A stretch of DNA of 64,000 nucleotides from Neckera pumila (taxonomy: Eukaryota > Streptophyta > Bryopsida > Hypnales > Neckeraceae): positions 21,387,823 to 21,451,822 of the forward strand of contig OZ018408.1 of NCBI GenBank assembly GCA_963969595.1, in the 5' to 3' direction. This document shows, piece after piece, positions 12,266 through 24,493 of the stretch. Made by a program: the position numbers and the translations under genes. The notes under the pieces were generated by a model. The model searched no databases. It saw only the letters and a program-made list of their open reading frames with translations, and was not told the DNA's origin. Numbering within the stretch: position 1 is the stretch's first letter; the number at the start of each line of letters is the position of its first letter.

Positions 12266-12867
12266 TTAACCCCTAAAGGACCAAGCCCATTTTCTGTAAG
12301 AATGTAGTGAAAACTGTGATTTCAGCTGCGTTCACCAAAGTAAGCCCAAAAAAATAGAATTTGAAAATCAAACCATAGGATGTTGAAGTTCACTTGTTAG
12401 TGATCATGTGGTAAAAATTTGAGAAAGTTTGATTGTACGGATTGAAAGTTATGAGCTTTCAAAGTTAGGGCAGAAGTTTTTTTAGATGCTGCCTTGCAAT
12501 TTCAGCTGGCTTTGACTAGTTGTACAGGAGAAATTTTGGTCTACACGAACTTGAGTTTTTTATCTCTCTTTAGTACATTATGTTAGCTATGTGCTGTAGA
12601 ATTTTCAGATGATTTGGAGCAGTGGATCATATGGAAAAAAATGTGGGAAGCCCAGGAGGTCTTCAAAATGACATTTATATTAGAGAAATTTGTATACATG
12701 ATCCAAATTTATTTTATTTTATTTCCCAAATCTGAACGATCAAATTGAGAACATATTCTTCTTCTAAAGCTTTGTGCAAAAAAAAAACTAAAAAAAAAAA
12801 TTTACCACCTCTTCAAACAAAAAAAAGGGAAACACCTAATATTTCACTTGGGCTGTGAAATTGTAGG

Positions 12868-13170
12868 GGTCGTCGACGTGGACGCTGGGCCCCTTCCATT
12901 CCCTTTCTGACAATGAAGTTTAGGGAGGGATGGCAGGCCTGGACCGGGAGTCTGTTGGCTCTGGCCGAGGTCCGCAACACAGTGCTGACCCGATCCCGAC
13001 CCTGCCATCCTCTGGCCTAGGGGCTGCGTTGCCTGGCGGGGCAGGGCTCCCACGGGAGCGACAGGAGGTGGCCCGCCCCCGATGGGAGAGGCAAGTGGCC
13101 CCTCTCCAATGGGATCCGCCTCCTCTTCTCCCAATGGAAGCTGCCTCCTTCTCAAAGACCGCAGGTGAAA
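12868..13170. other. GC-rich island inside the piggyBac element
   Basis: About 300 bases of strongly GC-rich sequence in an AT-rich setting, open on both strands but proline/glycine-rich and without recognised motifs. It ends at CCGCAGGTGAAATT, which would fit a splice donor on the plus strand. It could be a captured exon or a regulatory or leader segment. Confidence 0.35.
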
Positions 13171-13574
13171 TTCTTTTTTATTTTTTTAAATTTTGAAACA
13201 TACAACCTACAGCAGGTGAAATTTTGGGACCTCTGTTCCAGGCACTCCCCAAAGCGATTTCCATAGCAGCCAAGGAGTTTTTGACAAAAAAACTACAATT
13301 ATGGAAATAGACAAAACCTACAATTATGGATAGCAATTTAGTTGTTTCATTCATATAAATGTATATTCATCCGAAGTATTGGAATATGGTGCTAAGATTT
13401 GAAATATGGAGCCATGAATATGTCATTTACGAATTCATGTAGTATCTAAGTAGTAATATATAGCCAAAATATGCCGTAGTGGAAACCAAATAGAACTGTG
13501 AATATTGTCTCCAAAAGAAAAAATATTCTCCACCATGGTAGTAACAATTGCCACTAGTCCCTCCCTCAAGGGAA

Positions 13575-14275
13575 AGTACCCATCCACGCAAAAGTTGTGG
13601 CAAATTTACTCAACTGTGACTAATGTGACTAATGCCCCCGAGGGGTATTAATCACATTAGTCACAGTTGGACCAATCTTCCAAAATATGTGCCTTTTCAA
13701 TTTTGAAATTGTCCACAAACTTCCCAATAGTTGCAAGTAATCCTAAACAAGCATCCTAACCTAAAAAATTAGACAATTCAACGTCTATACCTATTTTTTG
13801 GGGGCTTGAAAGTTAAAACAATAAAAAAATGTTGAAAATTTATAAAAGTGTCCAATGCTCCCACAAATTTGCAAGTGGGTGACTAATATAGTAATTAATA
13901 TGTATACAAACTTTTAAAGAATTTTACCCACCCACGCAAAAGTTGTGGCAAATTTACTCAACTATAACTAATGTGACTAATGCCCCCAAGGGGTATTAGC
14001 CACATTAGTCACAATTGGGCCAATCTTCCAAAATGCATGCCTTTTCTATTTTGAAATTGTCTTTAAACTTCCCAATAGTTGCAAGTAATCCTAAAAAAGC
14101 ATCCTAACCTAAAAAATTAAATAATGCAATGTGTATACCAATTTTTTTGGGATTAGAAGGTAGAATAATCTAAAAAAATTCAAAATTTGAAGATGTTTTC
14201 AATGCTTCCACAAATTTGCAAGTGGGTGCCTAATATAATAAATAATATGTACAGAAATTAAATAATATGTACAGC
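13575..14275. repeat. Tandem duplication (about 346 bp) with a conserved hairpin
   Basis: Two units start at about 13580 and 13927. Each has the phrase CACGCAAAAGTTGTGGCAAA followed by a nearly perfect inverted repeat: left arm TGACTAATGTGACTAATGCC, a loop of about 4 bases, right arm GGTATTAATCACATTAGTCA, about 24 bp per arm in unit one. Unit two keeps the hairpin with several changes. Noncoding. Confidence 0.8.
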
Positions 14276-14440
14276 GGATGAGGGCCCTGCCGAGCGAGGT
14301 AGCCTAGCAGGCGAGGCTGAGCCTCCCAGCTACTGCAACGTAGAGGCAGTGGCGCGCCCTTGTCTGAGGGATGTTGCCCCGTAAAATTGCCTTGGCCATT
14401 CTGAAGCCTGTAACCAGCGACCAACATGTTGGCTTGCTCC
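14270..14440. other. Short GC-rich island
   Basis: A second GC-rich patch within the large element, lying after the tandem duplication. No protein motif is recognised. Confidence 0.3.
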
Positions 14441-14734
14441 AGTATCTGAATAAAATGAAGGCAATTAGTCATTCCAGTTCTGGGTCCAAAGAACACCAAA
14501 AATATATTGAATATAGTAAATAAAACTATGAAAAAATTTGAGCACTACTGAAATAGAAGTATCAAGTGTCCAAATTTTTTTGCCTGTCCTTGCTATGTAT
14601 ATTGCATGTATAATTTCGGACTTTTCATTAGGAAATTCAAAGTCATTACAAAACAATTATATTTTGAAAATAAAACATAGAAATGTAATGAGATGTATGT
14701 CATAGTTTCCACTCACCTTGAAATATGCCATGTC

Positions 14735-16448
14735 ACTGAAGATTTTCGTGGTACCTCTGAAAACAACCCAAACGCAAACACATGAACTTATTCCCACATG
14801 ATGGACAATATGATTTAGGATGCTTCACCGGTCGCGATCCATCATTACATACCACACAAGGCCCCCTCATGGTACTACTTGCCGGATAACATACTTTTCG
14901 ATGTCGAACTAGATCTGGTAAACGAGTTCTAGGAATCCAATTATATGTAAGAGCTTCACATAGTTCAGAATTGCAGATGCGTCATTGGTCGACGGGGAGG
15001 GTCCCTATTCTTGCACTTGTCAAGGTAGATGATGTACATATTGACAATGCTAGTGTCAATAAGGAAAAAAAATACCTGGTGCTACCACTTGTGGGACCAA
15101 GTCTGACATGTATACGAAGCGCGAAGTTGATCAACTACATCGACACCTCTCATATATATAGTATATTCAAGGTGAATTGGCGATGTAAAAATGTTTTTCC
15201 GTGTTGCACCATTTCGTCAGGGCACATGGGCAACTAGAAACTAGCAAGGAAACTGCAGAGGCACCTGATGCGTAGAGAGAATTGACACTGGCTTTTTATC
15301 CTTCCATACTATAGCACTAATAGCCCTTGATTCATGCATCCACCATTTCAAAGTACCTTGGTTGTTTGGCAAAATCCTTTGTGTTCTTCAAAACTAATAG
15401 GAGTCCACTCTATTGGCTCGTACAGTCCCTATTGCATAAATTCTTTTGTCCAATAAGTCCTTGAACAAAGAAATGCTAGAAAAAAAGTTGTCCATCACTA
15501 TAACATGACCTCGGCCTTCATTTGAGGTCAGTAAACACAAAACCACATTGTGTGCCAATTTCGGTTTGCCACGTGGTGCAGATGCTTCATTCACAACAGT
15601 TGGATCTTTACTGCAATATACCTCAAAATTTGATACAAATTTTGAGACTGAATCCGCTAGGCACCAAACTTTGATTCTCCACTTCTGCAGTTTCTGAGGC
15701 ATGTACTGCCTTACGGGGCAGTATGTGTCTTTATACCGAATCATCATCTCGTCTACGGTACCAAATTTTCCAATATTCTAAGATTTCTGACACAAATGTC
15801 GAATTGCATTGAGCAACCACCTCAATTGTCCCATCTTATCATATCCTGGTAGTTCTTTGTCACTCACATATTTCGTGGGATTTGTAAGATGTAAACACCT
15901 CATGAGTAAAATAAAATGGCCCCGAGATATGAGGTTTGAAATTGTGTTGCAGTGAAATATTGATCTTTTTTTATGCCAGTACAATTTCATATTCGGCTGA
16001 CATTTCATTTCTATATACAAAGTAATGGCAATGAAAACATGTAACTCCTTCACAGAAAATGGTCTCCATGAGGGACCCCCTTAGTCTTTCCATGCTGGTC
16101 GGGTGCAGTGGCATAACAATTAGTCTCCGTGATGATGTCCCTCAAAAGATTGAAAGGCCAAAATACTTCGAACAATTGCAGAAAAGTAGGAAAATAACGT
16201 CACAAAACAATAGAAGACAATACTCCGATGAATTGAGGACGCTCTAGATCATAAGTCATATAATGTTGATTCCATGAATCCTCTCGATATATATATTTCA
16301 CACTGTTGTGGTCCTCCATGTCTCCACCGTCATTATCGTCTTTGCAATCATTCATATGCAATAATTCCGGTAATTCGACTTCACTTTCATTTTCAATGTC
16401 ATAAGGTACACTCGGGAATCTCATACCGGGACTTGTAGCAGCACCCAC
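14735..16448 (-). pseudogene. piggyBac transposase (DDE, DUF4371-unrelated), broken
   Basis: A cut-and-paste transposase that targets TTAA. Read on the minus strand from about 16448: an acidic N-terminal stretch, RPQFIG, FLQLFEVFWPFNLL with DIITETNCYA (about 16190-16090), and KELHVFIAITLYIEMKCQPN to HLTNPTKYVS (16053-15780). Then come TVDEMMIRYKDTYCPVRQYM with KVWCLADSVSKFV (15760-15640), VIVMDNFFSSISLFKDLLD (about 15500), GTLKWWMHESRAIS and YMRGVDVVDQLRASY (about 15150). It closes with a Cys-rich finger CVVC...CPSCGNKFMCLRLGC (14860-14750). The three catalytic aspartates (TVDE, VMDN, GVDVVD) are present. Breaks: TGA near 16205, a frame change near 16075, TAG at 15779-15781, two stops near 15390, and TAG at 15082-15084 where the family has Trp. 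Only about five lesions suggest fairly recent death. Confidence 0.9.
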
Positions 16449-18199
16449 GAAGTCTCCATCATCTATAGGGAACTTCCTTTGCTATGATGTAGAAGCACCG
16501 CCATACATATCCTGGTCCGATGGGCTATAAACATTCCCCAAAATATCTGGAAACAAACCCCAGAAATATAATTTTGAGACACAAAATTGGAAAATTAACT
16601 CACACCTATTTCAAAACATTGTCGCATACATGGTACTGAACTATGTTATTAAAAAAATACTAAAAGTGGAATTGTGAAAAAAAATATTTGACACTTCCAA
16701 ATTGCGTAATGTTTTATGTTCTAAAAATGATATGTAAGTACTGGCCAAATGTCCACTGGCGATGCTATTGAATTATGTTGAATTACCATGTGGCATATAT
16801 CAAGAGAAAAATGTTTTCCATGCGGACATCTTATTCGCATTTTTTAGAAATAATAAAATTGAGACGCACATCCATCTTTCTCACGATGTAATGGTACAAG
16901 GAAATTGCATATGCAAAAGAACATTGGAGAATACTAGAAAAAAAAATCAATGATACTTTGCCATTTGATGTTATGGAATTCCAACATTTCATAAACGAAT
17001 TTACATTTTTTTAATTTTGGAAGTTACAAAATTCAAGGACGACACATCTAATCAAACAATTCTTGTCATAGTGAACAAATAGAGCCAGTTTGAACAAATA
17101 GAGTCTATTGTGAACAAAAAGAGAACATTCTCAGGAAATGAAGCTTCTATTCATTTTATGGAAAAGCGAAATCACTGATTTTGTCATTCATTGTCTACTT
17201 CAGTTTCCCGCAGACTTCAAATGATTGAAGTGAAAATGTTTATGGTATACACAATTTCAGAGCTATACAATAATTGACAGGATGTTCCCTTTCAGTTCTA
17301 TTGTTATGAAAAAATGATTGTCGTGATTACTATGTCCTGTACTATGCCTTCAATCTATGCAAAATTTGTTTTTCTACTTCCTAAGAGAAACAAAAGTGGG
17401 GATATTGAATGTTATAGTGGTGGTCTACATGTGTACAATGTTTTTGGATTAGCATTGTTTTCCTAGTTTAGTTTTTCACATTCATATTAGTTTCCAAGTT
17501 TTTCAAAGAATGTTCAAATAATAAGAATGAATTGAAGATTTCAAAGGAATAGAAGGTGGAAGAAATGAACTATGTGAAAGCGAAAACAATTTTATTAGTT
17601 TGTTTATAGGCACTTCAATTGGAGTTCTACCTTGCAACACTAATCATCATAGGAATATTGGTAACTGAAAATTGAACATCTAGATCATTATTTAGACAGT
17701 GCTACCAAAATAATTTAGTTCCTTCAGTTGGAGAATTACGCTCTTGCATGTCCATTTATTGGCTTCTGGGGAATTATTATTCATAAATGACAGTTTCCTT
17801 CATATGGCAATGAAATTTTTTTTATTGATGCATACGGTAAATTGATCCTTTTTATGCATTCTGTGGAAAACAATTTGTGGAAATTTGAATTCTTGAACTG
17901 TTTCATGTTTTTTATTTTTATATAAATTTTTTTAGAATATTATAATATTTAAAAATTAGAATAATTGAATTATTAGAATTTAAAATATTTTAAAATATTC
18001 TGAATACTTGAAATATTAGAATTTTCAAAATTTTGATTCTTTTTATTTAAAAATAATTGAATATTTGAATTTATAAATATTAGGAGAACATAATTTAAAT
18101 AAATATATATATACAAAATTTAAATCAATTAATAAAAAACCATATAAATGATTGCCAAAAAATCAGGAAAATGAAAACCCAAAAAGCAAGAGGCAGAAG
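16449..18199. other. AT-rich interior of the piggyBac element
   Basis: No gene recognised. It may be an intron or spacer between the transposase core and the upstream minus-strand open stretch at 18.4-18.8 kb. 17930-18110 is extremely AT-rich with recurring GAATATTTGAAT-like words. Confidence 0.3.
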
Positions 18200-18420
18200 C
18201 TTACCTAGGTGAGCGGAAGGCAACGACAGGCCTCCACGTGGCGGTGGCGGGTCTTCGTCTCCTGCTTTGCCGGGCCTGTCGCTCCTTTTGCAGTCAGACT
18301 CCTCCACCGTAAGCGCTTTCACTACTCTACCACCAGTGTCTGCTGCAGGCATACGTTGACTGCAACCGGTTCGTTACTTCTGTCCGGTGCTAGGTGCGCT
18401 CCAATGATTCAAGAGCATCT
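18200..18420 (-). other. GC-rich exon-like island
   Basis: On the minus strand an open frame from about 18352 (MPAADTGGRVVKALTVEESD...) runs to a CTCACCTAG-GTAAGC splice-donor-like site at about 18205. The island is GC-rich and abruptly bounded. The protein is unrecognised. Confidence 0.3.
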
Positions 18421-18787
18421 TTGGCAGCCAAAGTAATTCTTTGAATGATTTTGTCTCAACATCAGCATAAATGCCTTCATCGAAGTCATCCTCCGACAAT
18501 TTTTTTGATGAAGAATTTGTATCACAGTGAACAACTTCTTGAGTGTCAAGAAAGTTAGGATTGACTTCTCCAATGACTTATTCGAAATTGGGATCAACAT
18601 ATCCGGTATCGCATTGAGGAACTGGAAGAACAAACTGTGGCGTAGGATAGACAATTGATGGAGAAAATTGTGTAGCGGTTTCTGGACTTGGAGTCCTTGG
18701 TGGACACTCTAGACTACTAATTATCGACAATTGATTTGCCAAGCGGCAGCTGCAATGGACAGGGAATCCATCCCATGTAACCTGCAC
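18405..18787 (-). pseudogene. Coding-like stretch, possibly N-terminal part of the piggyBac protein
   Basis: A minus-strand frame starts MQVTWDGFPVHCSCRLANQL, contains a Ser/Pro-rich segment (CPPRTPSPETATQFSPS), meets a TAA just after VDPNFE, and continues in the same frame with NPNFLDTQEVVHCDTNSSSK and DDFDEGIYADVETKSFKELL. The acidic composition resembles the variable N-terminal region of piggyBac transposases, and it lies upstream on the same strand. The link to the 16.4-kb core is inference; I do not recognise a domain. Confidence 0.35.
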
Positions 18788-19509
18788 TCAAAATATACCA
18801 ATCGTGAGAATGCTTTAAGGAATTGGGCAATACCAACAACGTGCAATTCATTGCAAAGCCAAGTAAGAGGACAAAATTAGCTTACATTGTCGCATTTCTC
18901 TTTCCCTGTTCTATATCTTGGCATGATACTTGAATTTGAACTCAGTGAATGTGTGTCCTAAACTTCACAGCTGACAACTCTAGAAGTCATAAAGTACTAG
19001 AAAACGGTAGGATAAACGTTTGAAGTAGGTGCATAAAGAAAGGAACAAAGTTAGGTAATGCAAGTTCAAGATCGAAATCGGGAAGAACATCTATGGATCA
19101 TACAAGCTATGCAATTATGGAGCAAGATTGTACACACTTTGCAGAGCTTGACGAAGCTGGAAATGAAACCACGGAATGTAGCTGCTAGTAGCATTCAGTT
19201 ATGAATGCACAGTACAGGACCTACATGAGTCTGTACGTTTCAAATTTGTAGACTTCTTAGCTTGAGTAGTCCTTGTGTAATAAAATTTGAATTGAATGCA
19301 TGGAAGTTCGGTTTATGCTGAGATTAGATTACTTGTCATTGAAAATTGCAATTTCAAGCTTTTCATAATCAAATCAATGGTTAGGAAAAAAACAACGTTC
19401 AAGATCTAGCAAAATTCATCCACTTGGCAATGCTCAACAATATTGGGCACAAATCACTGCAGATTCTCTTCATGAAAGAAGCGCAACTATAAATTGTTTT
19501 CCTAACCTG

Positions 19510-19940
19510 CAGCCACCTTGATTGATGGCCGCAAGCGGCGCCGTTGTTGCGGAGGAGGACAACGATGCAGGCTACTGATGTCGTGGGCGTCGACCGAGAC
19601 GGATTCGTGCTGCCCTGCGGTCGTCGCTTCTGATTGCCGTCAGCGTCGTCAGAGCGATGGAGCTCTTTCCAGGCCGCTGACACCCCCAACTCGCAAACGA
19701 CAAACTCCCTCGATGTTGCAGGCCGCTGCCACCCCGAGCCAGAGCAGAATCGCAAACCCCCTTCCGGCTCCTTCTTCGCAGACTAGGTCAAAGCCCCTTG
19801 GCCGCGATGCTGTCGAAGACTTGTCAGAATCGGCTCTGTTGGGAGACCTAGTTTTTTCAGCCCGTTGTCTTGCCTGCTCCAAGTGCCCTCCACACGGTCA
19901 ACACCTTGTTATTGGCCACAGGCCTTGCCTGGACTGCCCC
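19510..19940. other. GC-rich island near the 5' end of the piggyBac element
   Basis: About 430 bases of GC-rich sequence with open frames on both strands (207 codons on plus, 118 on minus). Neither has a recognisable motif and the composition (Arg, Ser, Pro, Cys) is what GC-rich noncoding DNA gives. Lying just inside the element's right end, it could be the promoter or leader of a minus-strand transposase transcript. Confidence 0.3.
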
Positions 19941-20141
19941 TCCTCCTCCACTTTCTATAAAATTGTCCATAATTTCTTGCCAAAAAATCCGATTTGCAAA
20001 ATTTTTGAATCCCCGCATACCTCTTTCAATTCTTCATCTACCATAAAAGTTTCAAAAAAAATTATGAATTTTTACCCACAAAAGCTATATGCCCAAAATC
20101 CCATTTGTCCCCCGAAGGGACAATGGTCTTTTAGGGGTTAA

Positions 20142-21590
20142 AAACTTACTCGACTATTCACATAGTCATATTTATATGAATCAATGTCTAACTTGAACAA
20201 CCAATCTGCGCAGCTTGTTTTCATGGCTAATGGGCAGAAGATTTTGGCAGGCATGCAGACGCATTTATGGATTGTAAGGTGATATTGTCTTTGGGTGGTG
20301 TTGTCAAGTTGGAGTGCACAGATACTTGTTTAATTATTTCTCATCCTTGTGCATAGAAAATATTGCAGCTCTATAGTCTTCCAATTTGATTTATTTTGTT
20401 GTTTGTTTGATTCAGTGTTAAGGCAAAGGAATCTTCTGAGTGAACAAATAAATAACCGGCAGTCTGGGTGCTTAAGTGATTGAGTTTTCATAATGTGTTT
20501 GTTTCTTCAGTAAATCGGACTTTGTTGAATGTACTTCACTCATTCTATAATTCCCTCGTTTTGTGACTTGTTGTCTTGTGATTGCAGATTTGGTAGAGTT
20601 GCAGCGCTAAAAGAAATCTCATATTTAAATTTAGTCGCACTTTAAAAGTATCTTTGGAACTACCTCCACTATGAATGCGTTCTTGATGACAACCAATTGA
20701 CATTATAAATAACCCATGTTTTATCATTTATGTGATGTTTTCATGATTTTAGGGAATGGATTTTAGTAGACATCCAATAAAACAACTTGTGTTTTTATGT
20801 CAATAACAATGTCCAATATAACATCTAAAACAAATATATTTCACTTCTCTTATTAACATCTATGTTGTTTTGACCTCAAATGCGTGAATGTAGATCTTAT
20901 AGTGTCTCGCTTTTCATTTGGTCAAGTGTCACATATTGATTGTTTTCAAACAGGATCAGAGTTGCTTTTAATAATAATAAGGATCATGACTATAAAAATT
21001 GATTCCCTATTTGAAATTGTCTTTATTGGACTCAAAGATGAGTTATGTAATTTAACAATTTAAATAAATAGCTGATTATCTTGTCATAGATGCTTTTTTT
21101 TATTAGATTTTAATGAAATCTTTATAGGTGTCATGATATCATCATTTTTATTGTGTGTTTTTTTTACCTTATTTTTTGCGGAGTCAGTTATATCATCTAT
21201 TTATACTTTGGCTTTTGAAGTTAAACAAGTTTGATTATGAATTCAATGTTTAAAAACTTTATTATAATTGGTACTTGGCAATTTAAAATACATGTAAGTA
21301 CTTTAATTTTATTAAATAATTGTTGGAGAAACTCTTAAAGTGACAACCACCACTTTAAATAAAAGTTTTGTGTTAAATTTCATATTAAATTAAAGTTGAA
21401 TGTTGAAGCTGTAGGTGTTGGATAAAGGTAGAGTGCTTAACTGATTGAGCCTTTGTTGGAAGCCAGTGGTTTGTTAAAATGTTAAATTTCTTCCAATTAT
21501 TTAAAAAAATATATATATATTTTTTAAAAAGTCTAAAAAGAGCAAATGCATCCATAACAAGAATTTTTAGAATATATTTTTATTTTTTTT
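20142..21590. other. Intergenic, no gene recognised
   Basis: AT-rich, with only short chance frames. Confidence 0.3.
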
Positions 21591-21597
21591 CAAGATT

Positions 21598-21835
21598 GTT
21601 TAAGTGCTAATGGTACGTAATAATAAGATTTTTGAGAATATATATATATATATATACATTAAAAGATAATTGGATAGTCAAGGTTTAGATTTGAGATATT
21701 GGAAAAACTTTAAATAGTCACTTCAATGTTGTTTAATTAAGTGCTAGTGGTACTTAATAATAAGAATTTTTAAAATATATCTTTATTTTTTCTTAAAAGA
21801 TAATTGAATAGTTAGGGTTTAGATTTGAGGAACTA
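21598..21835. repeat. Imperfect tandem duplication of about 135 bp
   Basis: Two units share AAGTGCTAxTGGTACxTAAT, an AT-rich middle, and AAAAGATAATTGxATAGT followed by GGTTTAGATTTGAG. The first unit holds a (TA)n run at 21638-21656. Confidence 0.65.
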
Positions 21836-22147
21836 GAACAACACTCACAACACTCAAGCCAGTGCGGATACTAGATTTCATCATTTGTACTCATTTATGT
21901 TTTTTGGTTGTTTTTAGACATCTTAGAGGAAAATTTGAAGGTAAAGTAGGGTCCTTAGATACTTTAGCGTTAAATGGTTGGCAGTATTAAAGGTCAATAA
22001 TGGCTTTGAGCCTAATATACGCAAAATTTATGAGACATTGACTTTAGATATAAGTTAGAAGGATAGAAAATTTTGGTTAGATGCTTTTAAAAAAAAAATG
22101 GGGTCAAAGTCCAAAGGATCTTTAAATGAAAGATACAAGAAAAATCA

Positions 22148-22322
22148 AAGATGTAAGGTATTAGAGGTAATTGAACTTAGTGTAAGGTATAAGATGTAAA
22201 GTGTTAGAAGTAGTTGAACTTGGTGTAAGATTTGAAGAATGTGCCAAAAATGTAAGATGTAAGGTGTTACAGGTGGTTGAACTTGGTGTAAGATTTGAGA
22301 AGTGTGCCAAAATTGTGATGTA
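22148..22322. repeat. Minisatellite, about 3 units
   Basis: Three units of 45-65 bases share ATGTAAGGTGTTAxAGGTxG and TTGAACTTGGTGTAAGATTT. The long minus-strand open frame across it (22145-22477) follows from the repeat's composition and is not a credible gene. Confidence 0.75.
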
Positions 22323-23377
22323 AGAAGGGATAAGGTGGAATTAAAGGTCAAAGTCAAAAAGGAAGAATTAAAATTAAATTGAAAGAGTTTGTAAAAGAAA
22401 AGAAAAGATCTTGTGAATAAAAAAAAATGAGTGGGGCTTCTAGTTATAAAACAGAGACAAGAAGTACAAAAAGACATCTTTCAATACCTTAGTTCTTGTT
22501 TATTTATTCTCATAACTCTCCATTCCTATACTTTCTACTCTCCAAACTGTTGCTCTAGTTCCATATAGAATAGTGTAGAAGAAGAAGCCTCTTCCTTCAA
22601 CCAAGTGTTTCTTCAATCTGAAAAAGTTGAATCATTCTTAGGATAGATTTGAAACTTAGATCATAGCTCATTTTTCTCATTGTAAACTTTACAACAAGTC
22701 AAGATTTACGTGATTTGGAGCTTGTAAAGAGAAGATATGCTTAGTTGAATGAAAAGGGGTCTACTGCCTTGGATTCCTAAGACCCAGAAATTTGGAGCTT
22801 CATAGCTCTTTGTAAACATCTTATTTTTGTTTTTGTTTTAAATTGTTAAGTTTGTATCTCCTCCTTGAGCTTTCATCAAGCCAAGTTTCACTTCTTTTAG
22901 ACTAGGTATGCAAGAGTTATGTCCACTTGAACTAAGAGAAATACAAGTCCATTATTGTCAATGTACCTTATCTTTTTAGGCTTGGTTTTGGTGCTCTACT
23001 TTTATTATTATATAAGAGTCAGTAGAGTGAAACCTCTTGAAGCTTGTTTCTGAGTTCTTAGAAAGCTAAGATACTTCACATTTGAAGCTTGAACGAGCTC
23101 GTAGCGGTCATTCAAATGGTAGAAGGTCTGCTGTCATTTTTACAAGTGTGGTAAGTACTATCTCTCTTGTTTTTGAATAGGAAGAGGTAGTTTCTTGAAT
23201 AATGAAATATATATTTTGTTTGTAATCTCTTTTAAGCAAAACAAAAAGCTAAATAAAAGAATATAAAAACTATGCTCTCTTCAATTACTATGTGAATAGT
23301 TGGTCTAGCTTGGAAGGCAATAAAATCAAACATTAAGCACTCATCCTAATAGATTAATTTAGACAATCTCTAGTCTT
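22323..23377. other. Intergenic, no gene recognised
   Basis: AT-rich sequence with no recognised motif. Confidence 0.3.
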
Positions 23378-23381
23378 TTAA

Positions 23382-24297
23382 CCCCTAAAAGCCCATTGTC
23401 CCTTTGGAGGACAAATGGGACTTTGGACAGGTACCTACAGGCTGAATATTTGTCGTGATTTTCCAAATTTTTTTTTGAAGATAGTTAAACTGCTAAGCTT
23501 TGTGGGAATATATTCTTTTTTTCAATCGGTGCCCAAGAAAAAAAGTTATGCCCAAATAAGCTCGAAACAGCCTTTGGGAGATAGCCAAAAAAATTTTGCA
23601 AATTTTTTTTTTTTTTTTTTTTTTTCCTTATAGATTATATTTTTTTCTATCTGGACAGCTTTGACTCATTTCATTTGGATTTTTTATGAGAAAGTTATGG
23701 ACAATCTTTTTTTTTTGGGCACTTAGAGCATCTTCCTAAAAAAAATAACTTGTAGGATTCATTTCTGAATGCAATTTTTACATTTTTCCAAAAAAAATGG
23801 TTCCACAAGGTTTAGTTTTCTTACTAGAACAATCTCACCATTGGAATTAGTGCTTTTTTAATTCCACATAAAAGATATTAACATTTTAGATTTTCTTTCT
23901 ATTTCATACCTACTTCTACTTAACAACTTTTTTAATAATGAAATTAAATTTTTTGGATTTTTTTTCCCCTAGATTCTCAACTCAATTCTCCACTATAAAG
24001 ACTTGAAGCTCAAAACTTTGTAGTGCAAAACATTTAAGTTAAAAATGTTCAAAGTCATAAAATCTAGTCCAGCAATGTGCTAAAAAAACTTGTTTTTCTC
24101 ACTTTAAATATAGATATCTTGCAATTTCGGTGGTCAAAAATTCTGAAAATTTTTCCACACATTCTCATACTAGTTAGGTGTAAGATTCTATGGTTAGATG
24201 TGAAAAATAAATAATTTTTTGATTTTTTTACTCTTTGCTATAAAAATGGTAGTTTTGGGTGTTTTTTGGCAGAAAAAAGGCCTTGGGCTTTTAGGGG
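23382..24297 (+). mobile_element. Non-autonomous piggyBac-like element (916 bp)
   Basis: TTAA at 23378-23381, then CCCCTAAAAGCCCATTG; right end GGGCTTTTAGGGG followed by TTGA (one base off TTAA). It shares its full internal layout with the copies at 24494 and 28713: the CAATCGGTGCCCAAG...AAAAGTTATGCCC module, GAGAAAGTTATGGACAAT, and the terminal third with CTAGTTAGGTGTAAGATTC. No coding potential. Confidence 0.8.
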
Positions 24298-24493
24298 TTG
24301 ATATTCTTTTGAGGCACAAAGAATACATCTCCAGTAGGACTTGTGTATTAATCCACATCTATAATCTACAATGAAAAAGAAAGAGGGAATATTTGGATTG
24401 ATAGACGGCTTTATATTTGGGCCAAAATGGAAGGTTGGGCGGATTGACTTTCAATCCGGCCCCCATTCTTCCATCGGCCGCCGTTCATTCAAT

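Larger units (their letters stand above)
12270..20137 (-). mobile_element. Candidate large (7.9 kb) piggyBac element
   Basis: Left end CCCCTAAAGGACCA after TTAA (12266-12269); right end, read inward, CCCCTAAAAGACCA before TTAA (20138-20141). About 200 bp inside each end match the two ends of the short TTAA elements in the same orientation; for example the left end matches 26012 onward and the right end the GGGACAAATGGGATTTTGGG block. The only piggyBac transposase in the window lies inside, on the strand predicted by that orientation. Inside are also four GC-rich islands, a tandem hairpin repeat and other minus-strand coding-like stretches. That this is one element and not two solo ends enclosing unrelated DNA is inference. 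Confidence 0.5.

Noticed and set aside
12844..13155. 103-codon Gly/Pro-rich minus-strand frame
   Set aside because: Both strands are open across the same GC-rich island; no family resemblance.
19518..20141. 207-codon plus-strand frame
   Set aside because: Runs from a GC-rich island into the end of the piggyBac-type repeat, with no motif, and is overlapped by minus-strand frames.
22145..22477. 110-codon minus-strand open frame
   Set aside because: It lies over a minisatellite and low-complexity T/C-rich sequence; the Leu/Ser/Thr/Phe bias follows from the repeat.
23415..23633. Open frames repeated in several TTAA copies (also 24600-24785 and 28746-29036)
   Set aside because: They arise from the conserved repeat sequence, differ in frame and length between copies, and contain homopolymer-derived Phe runs.
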